Assembly: GCA_964059195.1 (NCBI GenBank)
Contig: CAXKWD010000003.1
Span: forward strand, 193,464,174-193,528,173
DNA length: 64,000 bases
Source: Ectobius pallidus
Lineage: Eukaryota > Arthropoda > Insecta > Blattodea > Ectobiidae
Direction of reading: 5' to 3'
The translations under genes were made by a program, and so were the position numbers. Below, one piece after another: positions 21,005-30,300 of the stretch; the stretch's first letter is position 1; every line of letters starts with the position of its first letter. The notes under the pieces were generated by a model. That model saw only the letters and a list, made by a program, of their open reading frames with translations. It ran no database searches and was not told the origin of the DNA.

Positions 21005-21988
21005 TCAAAGTGTATTCACTTCATCTTCAATTAAGTTTGCTTTTCCATGTTTGAGCATATGTTTCTTGAATGGTGTGGGCTGTGCAAAACTTTGAGGACA
21101 AATTGTGCACTTGTAAGGTTTATCACTGATATGAGTACTAATGTGATAACCTAATGATTGCCTGCTTTTGCTCCAATGGTTACAATGTTCACACTTGTAT
21201 TTTCTCTCTTTATTATGAACAAATCGAACATGAGTTTTTAAATGACTACTCTGTGTAAACAACTTGCTACACTGATCACACTGAAAAGACTTCTTTCCTA
21301 AATGAACGGTATTGATGTGAGTCAGAAGATGCGTTCTCTGCCGAAAAGATTTATGACACTCATCACATTGGAATGGTCGTGCTCCATCATGTAAACGCAT
21401 GTGTGTTTTTAACGACCCTAGGCACTTGAAAGTACAATTACATATCTTACATTGAAAGTTTCTTTCCTCACTGTGGTTATGCAAATAATGTGACTTTAGA
21501 GAGGACCCAAGTTTAAAACGTTTCTTACACATACTGCATGCATATTTTCTTTCATCACTGTGAATAACACCATGTATTTTCAAACTCTGGGCACGATCAA
21601 ATGTTTTCCCACATATTGGGCATCCAAAATTCTTGACTCTTTCAGAGTGTACAATTAAATGCACATTAAGGGCACCAACAGCACGAAATCTCTTATCACA
21701 GATGTCACATTTAAATGGTTTCCTTTCTGGATGATCCCTGTAGTAGTGTTGATTCAAATGAATGCCATCTTTTAATTTCTCATTACACAGTTCACACACT
21801 AGAGGATCCTTAGAGTCATGCGTTCTCAAGTGTGAAGTCAATTTCTTCTTAGTATTGGACTGTTCATAACATATATAACAAGCAAAGATTTTCTCGGAAG
21901 GAATCTTACGTTTCTGTTTATTCACCAGGTGATGTTTACTCTTTTCAGTTCTCAAAATTTGAAAATCATTCTTTTCTTTATTGTTTAC
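21005..21988 (-). CDS. C2H2 zinc-finger protein, intact 3' exon with ten fingers
   Basis: The minus strand holds an acceptor TTATTTTTCAG directly before 21988, then an open frame of about 327 codons to a TAA/TAG-type stop at 21005. The reading starts VNNKEKNDF. Ten Cys2-His2 fingers follow, all with intact ligands, from CYICYEQSNTKKKLTSH to CTICPQSFAQPTPFKKH. The frame continues open upstream past the acceptor (a Met at 22027), but that stretch looks intronic. Such proteins usually bind DNA in the nucleus as transcription regulators. No N-terminal domain (ZAD, BTB or KRAB) is in the window; upstream exons, if any, were not found. It is one of two duplicates, the other being frameshifted, so this one may be the working copy or simply a not yet decayed duplicate. 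Confidence 0.75.
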   Translation of the reverse strand, partial: VNNKEKNDFQILRTEKSKHHLVNKQKRKIPSEKIFACYICYEQSNTKKKLTSHLRTHDSKDPLVCELCNEKLKDGIHLNQHYYRDHPERKPFKCDICDKRFRAVGALNVHLIVHSERVKNFGCPICGKTFDRAQSLKIHGVIHSDERKYACSMCKKRFKLGSSLKSHYLHNHSEERNFQCKICNCTFKCLGSLKTHMRLHDGARPFQCDECHKSFRQRTHLLTHINTVHLGKKSFQCDQCSKLFTQSSHLKTHVRFVHNKERKYKCEHCNHWSKSRQSLGYHISTHISDKPYKCTICPQSFAQPTPFKKHMLKHGKANLIEDEVNTL

Positions 21989-22071
21989 CTGAAAAATAAG
22001 AACAAATGGGTGTACAGAGGGTATCATTGTTCTTTTTATACACCCTACCTATTATTCATATTTATTCATTA

Positions 22072-24821
22072 GTAGCTTGAAAGGCCCGGCGTCGCCCAGG
22101 TTTTTATTTTTTAATTTGAAATTAACTTATGAAGGACTTTCGATTTTGAAACTCTAGGGCCTTTTATAATATGTAGGCCTACATAGAACTTGAAATGAGG
22201 AAGAACGACTTATCACACTCAAACTATTCCCTCAGAAAACGCTAGATATAGCTTTTTATGGCTCACAGAGGATGTCGAATGTTGGATTCCATTGCTTCTA
22301 CACACCATGCCAGGGAGGGGTTGAAATAAGAAGAAACATAAATTCCGATTACATAAGATTGTATTGTCTTTATGGAAATTCGTTTCTCACTCTTATATAC
22401 AACAGTTTCGGAGCTGAAATTAAAAAAAATATATAAAAAAAAAAAAAAAAAAAAAATAAATAATAATAATACAATTAAAAAAAAAGATTCTATATCACTT
22501 CCATACTTTTTTCCCCCAAAACCTGGAACATAATATACTGCGGGCATAGGACTGAAAATGTTCCATACTACAGGGTCTTTATTATGAGTTGAGACGGGGC
22601 GACCGGTGTTTTCACTCTCCGCTACGGATTCCGCATTAGCCGCGGGTGGAGCGCGCGCGGCTTCCCTGCTTAAAGTGTAGGCTATATAAAGTATTACATA
22701 TCTTATACTTTATATAGCCTACACTTTAAGCTGGGAAGCCGCATGCGCGCCACCGGCGGCTAATGCGGACTCCGTAGCGGAGAGTGAAAACACCGGTCGC
22801 CCCGTCTCAACTTATAATAAAGACCCTGTATTTTGTGTTCTTGTAGATGTTTTAAGGCCTATGATAAACATCCCTATACAAAGCCTACAGCTATGAGTGA
22901 CGTATCAGTGGATAGGATTTTTTACCGACTTCTGATATAGCATACTCACTGGCACACACTTAAGCTGTCCCTGCAATATGACTGCTTATTCTATTTCAAA
23001 ATGTGATGTAAGAAAATGATATTTTGCATGTCGAGGGTAGAGAAAGTTATGTGACTGCTTCACATTGTGCTTATCTTCAAGAATTATGTTCACAAAATTA
23101 ATGTATTAATTACATCGATAGCATCAGAATTTGATAAAGCCCAGTATTATGTAATTCCCAAAGCCCTGTGTGAACACACTAAATAAGACACTGTTATCAT
23201 GATAACTGAATTGCATTTCATTTTTCAGTATAGTATATTAAAAAATTATATAAATTTTAAAGGGAAGGAATGGTCTGTTTGAATTTTAGTGTTCACCGCG
23301 TTACTTCCCGGGCTTAACTGGGTATGTGTGCAAAATTTCATGCAAATTGGTCAAGAAATGTAGATTTGTATACGGAACATACATACCCACATATTATCTA
23401 TTCATTTTGAGAATGCAAGTGCATATAAACACTGAGTTTGTATCATTCCGCCCTGAACGGCATTTGATTGGTCATGTGTTACGTTAGTCATCTTTTTCCC
23501 GCGGTTAACGAAAACAAATTAGTGGGCCGTGTCTCCTTCCATAATAATCTATCCATGAGGGCTACTCTCAGCATTAAAAATAAAGACATGTTTATTACTC
23601 ATTTCGTTCAAGCTGAAAATGAGTGCTACATTAATACTTTTATATACAGAAGGCATATTACTGTGAAATAATTAGGCCTACTTACTCGGAGTTCTCCGGC
23701 AGTGGCGTAGCTCTCAAATCCGAATAATCTGACATCATCTCCAAAGTACAATCATTAACCTCACTTCTTTTCGCAAAATATTTAATTTCAACGTCCAGCA
23801 ATAACTTATAAAATGTCGTTCTTTTGAAGTTAGGAGGTCGAAGTCCTCATGAAGTTTACCCACAATTGGAGGTAGCCTATGTTATCAAAAAATAATTGAA
23901 CTTTTGCTCGAATAGCACTTTTCACAAAGTCATCAATGTTATCTAAAACACTACGCGGCATTTGAGCCTTTATTGGAGGAGTTTTCACTACATCAGAGTC
24001 TATTCACTACCCACTTTCCAGATCGGTGAATTCCAATGCCAATTTTACAATGTCCTCTAAGTCTTGGATATTTTTTTAAGAAATCCACTAAACACATTCA
24101 ATATTATTTCCTTTTGTCCACTTCGCAAAGATTTACCTCTCTTATTTTTAATCATGCCACTCGGACCAGGTTGAATTTCAATCATTATGATTAATGCTTC
24201 TCGAAGACTGGGTTATAAATTATAAGTGCCACACTTCGCTATCCACTGAAATTTATATGTTTTCAATATTATGCACAACAATGACTCACAGACCGAAGTG
24301 TTATATTACAAATGCCACAATTCGCAATACATTGAAACATTTGTAGTAAGTTGATATTGTTATCTTAATAATTTCGACAAATTATGAGCTTTTACTGTTA
24401 TAAAAATCAAATCTAATACCGCACTATATTGTCTTGTAGCATGATGTGTGCTGTGGTTCAAAGCACGTGCATTTGTTTACACTTTCAATTTGGTTTAGTT
24501 GCAAGACTCAAATATTTTTTTTTTTTGTTTTGTTTGTTTTATGAAAACATATGAAAGCGGAACTCTCAAACTGTGAATATTATGTCACACTTCAATTTGC
24601 TTAATTTTTTTTTATGTAAACAATTGACAGCAGACTCTCTAATTATGCCTCATTTCACATTTCCGACTTTTTTCCCGTGGATTTTCCAAAAATTTTCTTT
24701 CATACAAACCTTGTCCTGACAATTACGAACACAACAAAAAAGAAATCAGCCAAATTGGTCGAGCCGTTCTCAAGTGATGCGGCAACAACCCTTTTGCAAA
24801 TTCATTTTTATTAATATAGGT
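22072..24821. mobile_element. 2.75-kb insertion of unknown class in duplication copy 2
   Basis: Copy 1 reads from TTATTTATTCATTATA directly into GGGGATTTAAGG at 16600, while copy 2 has this extra segment. It starts near AGCTTGAAAGGCCCGGCGTC and ends near TTCATTTTTATTAATATAGG. The last 150 bp (CAAATTGGTCGAGCCGTTCT) and 23300-23390 (AAATTTCATGCAAATTGGTC) are of a type widespread in arthropod TE ends. No convincing protein is found: old minus-strand traces at 23690-24180 do not give a domain. A CAGTGGCGTAGCT word near 23710 looks like a hAT terminus without partner. Confidence 0.55.
22571..22828. mobile_element. Foldback MITE with TA target duplication
   Basis: Nearly the whole element is one inverted repeat: left arm CAGGGTCTTTATTATGAGTT and GAGACGGGGCGACCGGTGTT, right arm their complements, with arms of about 120 bp meeting around a short AT-rich loop at 22695-22710. 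TA flanks both ends (22569-22570 and 22829-22830), pointing to a Tc1/mariner-mobilised MITE. The arms are GC-rich with CGCGCGCGG, unlike the surroundings. No coding capacity. Confidence 0.88.
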
Positions 24822-25209
24822 AGGGGATTTATGGTGCAATGCACCAACATCAGGAATTAACGACTGTAATGCCAGTTAAGTAAATTTTGCTTGGCCCCAA
24901 CAGAGACTGCAGATTCCTTTTCTTCACAGCCCTTGAAGCTTTTCTGAAGTGTTTCTCATGCCCAACATGCTGTTGGACATGCAACTACTTTACTACACTA
25001 ACTTTCACAGAAAGTAGGCCTATACTTCCATCAGTGGAAAATACCTCCGTTCCAAATTCAGGCACAAGCAGTGGCAAAAAATTAGTTTTGCTTTAGGCAT
25101 GTTTACGGTCTTCTTTCTTCCATAAATGTTAAGGTCATTGTCATGACAAGGCACCAAATAATTGCTGTCAGTTCACACTGAGAAGGAGCAACGTAATATT
25201 GCAGTCAAG
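24822..25209. repeat. Duplication block A of copy 2, first part
   Basis: Matches 16600-16985 of copy 1 from AGGGGATTTATGGTGCAATG onward. It is split later by the hAT MITE at 25210 and the BEL/Pao element at 25589, and ends at 34588. No gene is recognised. Confidence 0.8.
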
Positions 25210-25296
25210 CAGGGTTGGAATGTTTAAAACAAAACGTTTAAAACAAGTGTTTAAAACAAGTGCTTGTGTTTTTTTTAAGTTTATTTAAAAACGTTT

Positions 25297-25334
<38 letters not shown>

Positions 25335-25556
25335 ATAAAAGGCCCTATACATTAATATGGTTGTTTTAAACAAAATGAACAATTTAAACTTTTTTTAAAC
25401 AAACAACATTGTTGTAAACATAAAAAACGTTTTAAAAAACATGTTTAAAACAACCAACATTGTTGTTCACATAAAAAACGTTTTAAACAAAAAACATGTT
25501 TTAAACAAAAAACTCTTTTTTGTTCTTTTAAAAAAAACATGTTTTTTCCAACCCTG
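25210..25556. mobile_element. hAT MITE made of TTTAAAC-type repeats
   Basis: Ends CAGGGTTGGAA and TTCCAACCCTG are perfect inverted repeats, flanked by the 8-bp duplication CAGTCAAG / TAGTCAAG (one mismatch) at 25202-25209 and 25557-25564. Copy 1 of the segmental duplication has the empty site (GTAGTCAAGAGAAGG). The inside is almost only GTTTAAAAC / AAACATGTTTT-like words in both orientations plus a (TA)n run at 25300-25326. No transposase. Confidence 0.88.
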
Positions 25557-25588
25557 TAGTCAAGAGAAGGCGATGTTGAAAAAAACTG

Positions 25589-26812
25589 TGTTCCGTCTAA
25601 TATTCCGTGTCTGGCTGGATTTGAGGCATCAGCTGTTTTTGCGAGGTCATTCGCCGTGTTGCCATGGCAACAAGTGTATTTAACTGCGTTTCTTTTATTT
25701 TTGTGCTTTCAATATAATTTTAAATATGTTTATTATCTGGTTTGTTCTTTCTTCCCATCAATTCTCATCAGAAATGACATTTGACTGTCGCATCTTTCAT
25801 TTTTTGGATAGTCATGTCTATAATCTCAAACCCAAAATTTCAGTCTGATTATTTTTAGTATATTTTAATCATGATTTTGTGTTTTTAAGGAAACAATTCA
25901 GTTTTAAAGTAATGCTAATTAATTCTCTTATTTATGATTTAGTATTTTAATGTAACTTAATTGATTTATTTCCAAGATTAATTATTTATTGTTTTTCTTG
26001 GCCAATGGGATTCTTGCTTTACGTCACATGTCGTGACGTCTGTCATTCTTGCTATTCATTCTTATTCTCTCGTTCGAAGCTTTCGCCAGGCTAGTTTTCA
26101 GTTCAGAATTCTGAATCTAGTTATTATTGTCGAGCTGGGAATTTGAAGTTTCCCAGCCCTAGTTATTGCAGAGACGCAATTTAATACGTTCTTCAAAGTA
26201 ATTTATTTGTGATTCAATTACAAATGTGTGAAGCCAAGTTTTTTACTTCCCTGATCAAACCGTATGGACTTGAATGCGTAACTCATTAAGTAAAAGGATT
26301 TACTGTAAGTACTGCTGTGAAGTGAATATTTCAGAGTGCTTAATTTTAGTTGCAGTGTCGAAGCAACATTTAAAGGTTCTTATTCTCGGTCGAAGCAGCA
26401 AGTCGACCTTAAAATAATTTGCTGATAGTGCGCATTCACTTCAAGAATAGTGCAATTCTTTCTCAGTTGTTTGAGCAAGCGCGACTATAAAAATTGCTCT
26501 GCTCTGGTCCTCCGAGCTATTCATCAGTCTTATAAGGCAAGCATGCCTTATTTTCCAGAAGGAGCTTACTAAGTCGTCTCCCCTTGACTTCATCAACATT
26601 TCATCTTCTTCGGCACCGCTAGGAAGAGGAATTTATTTGTAAAGCAAGATACAAAATTCCATCTTGCTTATCATTTTGTCCATTGTGCTCTTTGTATCTT
26701 TCAAGGGGCTCAATAAATATATTTTAAATTTGACTTAGTGTAGCATCCTTCAAACCGGAGAGGTTTCCCCGTGTCCCTATTTCGCCTGCGAGCTACCGTG
26801 GGAGCGGGAACA
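25589..26812 (+). repeat. 5' LTR of the BEL/Pao element
   Basis: Begins TGTTCCGTCTAA and ends GCGGGAACA. A TATA-like TATAAAAA at 26486-26493, an initiator-like TCAGT at 26524-26528 and the polyadenylation signal AATAAA at 26712-26717 suggest the U3-R-U5 order, with R between about 26526 and 26735. Confidence 0.95.
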
Positions 26813-26820
26813 TCTCTTTG

Positions 26821-26838
26821 TGGTTCCTCCGGGCCTGG
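26821..26838 (+). promoter_or_regulatory. Candidate primer-binding site
   Basis: TGGTTCCTCCGGGCCTGG starts eight bases after the 5' LTR. TGG complements the CCA end of a tRNA, as in most LTR elements. I cannot say which tRNA; position is the main support. Confidence 0.4.
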
Positions 26839-27344
26839 ATATGACCCAGAGGCCTATGGTTGAAGATGCATTGATAGTTAGTGACCTATAATTAACGTAA
26901 AGTAACTATTCAATTAACAGTTTGAATTTGTCTTGGTCACTTATTACAGAGACCTCAGTGATTAGCCACAATTCTAGTCATTCTTATATATCAATCTTGT
27001 TCTCCCGGTTTAGTTTGCCGCCGGTGTGAGACGCTACCATCAGTAGCCATCAGTAATAAGTAGTTTAAAGTCAGTTGCTGTAAGTATCTGTGGTTCTCCT
27101 CCGCATTGCGTTTGAGGGAGGTCTCTGATAGATTTCAATTAAGTTTTTTGTACTTTCTTGTAAAGTGTAAACATTTACATCTGTGTACTTACACCTGTAC
27201 AGCTACACACTATTTCTTTGTCTACTCGTATGCTCCTATGCGGGCAACTCACTCCATTCTTATAAGCAAACGTTAATTTGTTATTGTTGCACCGGCTCTA
27301 GGCGGGCAACCTATTTAATTCAGACATTGTAGAAGCAAGTCACT
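26839..27344 (+). other. BEL/Pao 5' leader
   Basis: Untranslated leader between primer site and the polyprotein ATG. No domain is coded; GT and AG dinucleotides are present but no clear intron. Confidence 0.6.
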
Positions 27345-30300
27345 ATGTCGAGTCCAGACGGTTTGACGGCTCTTAAAGCCAAGCGAGTTCCCATTAAGGC
27401 CCAGATTACGCGGCAGGTTAATGTCATTAGTAATTTAGCCATTGAGGATGTCACTTATCCTGAACTCAAGAAGTATGAGTCTAAGTTAGACGAACTTGCA
27501 GCTAAGTTCGACCTTGTGCAGACTGAAATCGACGGTGTGGATTATTCTGATGCTGAAGAAGCCTATAGGGCAGAAGTCGACGCCGTCATTTCCAGAGGCA
27601 ACTCTCAGTTGTGTAAATTTCTTCAGGCCTTATCTGACAAGGAGGTCCTGGCCCAGCAGGCCCTTGCAGAAAGGCAGGCTCAGGCCCAGCTCGCCCTGGC
27701 CCGTGAGGAGGCCGAAGCTAAGAGAGCGGAGGCTCAGGCCCAGCTGGCTTTAGCCGAAAAGGAAGCTGAGGCTAAGAGAGCCGAAGCCCAGGCCCAGCTC
27801 GCCCTGGCCCGTGAGGAAGCTGAGGCTAAGAGAGCCGAAGCCCACGCCCAGGCCGAAGCTGCCCAAAAGACTAAAATAAGACGCTTCGAGTACTTGCAAT
27901 CGCAACTTCTGCGTCAAATGCAGATTATGCGAGAGTACGAAATCGAAGATCTCACTACGCTTCATGAGGCGCGCATTCGCCGCTCTGAATTCGTAGAGAT
28001 CTTCAAGGCCTATAAGTCAGATTATGCTCAGGTGGCCATTGACGAGGCCTACCAGGATCATGAATTCGACTTTCACGCAGTGGAATCTGATTATTATAAA
28101 GTCATCAGTTTCTTTAACTCCATGATAGCTGAAAAGAAACAGCTATATGAACCCGAGCAGGCGCAGACTGCCAGTCAGCGCTCCTCGCTCGACCCTGTCA
28201 CGCCGTTGTTACCGAAACTCCCCGAAATCCGTCTTCCTCAGTTCAATGGGAACCCCTCTGAGTGGATCGAGTTTCGTGACACTTTCTCGTCGTTGGTAAT
28301 TCAACACAGGCACATTTCGGACATGGACAAGTATCAGTACTTGAAGTCCTGCCTGTCATCAGAGGTTAGTACGGTCATTCAGAATATTCCTGTCTCTGCT
28401 GCAACTTTCCAAGTGGCGTGGCAGACTTTGATTGATAGGTTTGATAACGACCGGCTAATCGCCAACACCCATCTAGACAATCTCTTCTCTCCCCCTCAGA
28501 TTGAGAGGTACTCTGCAGAATCCCTGCAGAAATACCTGGATCATTTTATAAGCACGGTACATGCACTGAATTCCCTTAATACAGAAGTGGAGTTGTCAGA
28601 TCTGATTATTACCAGAATTATCATCGACAAGCTTCCGATGAACCTCATCAGAGAATGGGAGTCATCTGTCAAAATAGGGAAGCTCCCTACTCTCAAGGAG
28701 TTATTTGTCTTCTTGGAAAGCCGAGTTCGCATACTGCAGATGACTGATGCTGCCACGAAAAGTCAGGCTGCTAAGTCAGTTCCGAGCTCTCCGGCTCCTT
28801 CCAAGTCAAAGTCTTCTTCTTCGAGGCCTAAATGTCTCTGTTGTCGTACTGCTGTGCATGACCTGTTTTCATGCAGCGACTTCAGGAGCATGACTTTCGC
28901 TCAAAGAGACCAGTTTGTTAGAGACCGCAAACTGTGTCGCGTATGCCTGTATAGCCAAGGGCATGCCAACAATTGTAGGACTTTTCAGTGCAGGAGATGT
29001 GCTGGGAGACATAGCACATTCCTCCACGACCCGACTAGCGATAGTCACCAGGCTGCCAACACTGCAGGTGTTATGGCTTCTAGTCAGACCCAGCAGCGCT
29101 GCTTGCTTCCTACTGCTACTGTCCGCATCCTGGACTCAGACGGCTCGCCTGTTGAGGCCACAGCCCTCCTGGATAGCGGTTCAGACTGCAATCTTATTAG
29201 CGACAGGCTGTTTAGGTGTCTTGGACTAGCTCCTCATGCGCAGCGGACTACGCTAGCGGGAATTTTGTCCACTAATGTTAGCACACATAAGCTAACCAAC
29301 ATCACGATTCAGTCGCGAGTGACTTCATGGCGCTACAATGCACAGGCCATTGTCGTTCCGGAGATTTCGGAGAAAAGGTTCCCGAGCTCTTTCATTGAGA
29401 CGAAAGATTGGAACATTCCTCCGAATCTTCCCTTGGCTGATCCATTCTTTAGTCGTCCTAAGTGTGTCGATCTACTTCTTGGAGTGGAGATTTGCGCCCA
29501 AGTGGTGTGTCCAGGGCAAATTTCCACCTGTGAGTTACCTACGATTCAGAACTCGCACCTTGGTTGGTACTTCGCCGGGAAACTGCCCTCTGCGCCTTTC
29601 CCTTCACAGCGTTGCCATACTTCCAATGGTCATCGACGCCGATCCACGGCTAAGCGTTATCTTGAAGCAAGCCCCAATGAGCCTGAATGCTCGGAGGCTA
29701 TGTCTTCTAATTACTCAGCCTTCCTAACTGCTGACCAGTTAGTGAGTAACCAGCTTTCCCGGTTCTGGGAGTTAGAACGAGTGTCTAACTCAGCCCCCTT
29801 CCCTGACGAGTCAGTTTGTGAACAGCATTTTGCTGCCAATACTCAGCGTGACTCCGATGGGCGATACATTGTAAAGTTGCCCTTTGTATCAGCTCCAGAA
29901 TCCCTGGGGAGCACAGTGTTACAAGCCCAGAAGAGATTCTTCTCATTAGAAAAAAGACTGTCTTCAAATGAAACCCTTCGAGAGGAATATAACAGGTTCA
30001 TGGATGACTATCTGAAATTGGGTCACATGAAGCCTGCCTCTCGGAGTTCACTCGGGAAATATGAGTATATTATCCCGCACCATCCCGTTTTGAAGCCTTC
30101 CAGCACCACGACAAAACTCAGGGTAGTTTTTGATGCTTCAGCGAAGTCTTCTAACGGGAAGTCACTCAATGACATTCTTGCGGTAGGTCCGGTGGTGCAG
30201 CCTGACCTCTTCTCGATCCTCCTACGCTTTAGGTTCAATCCAGTGGCGTTCACAGCGGACATCGAGAAGATGTATAGACAGGTCTTAGTCCATCCCGACC

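Noticed and set aside
22436..22456. Poly-A tract as a possible retroposed gene tail
   Set aside because: No processed gene or target duplication next to it; simple low complexity.
23700..23720. CAGTGGCGTAGCT, a typical hAT terminus
   Set aside because: No matching inverted end or 8-bp duplication was found within several kb.
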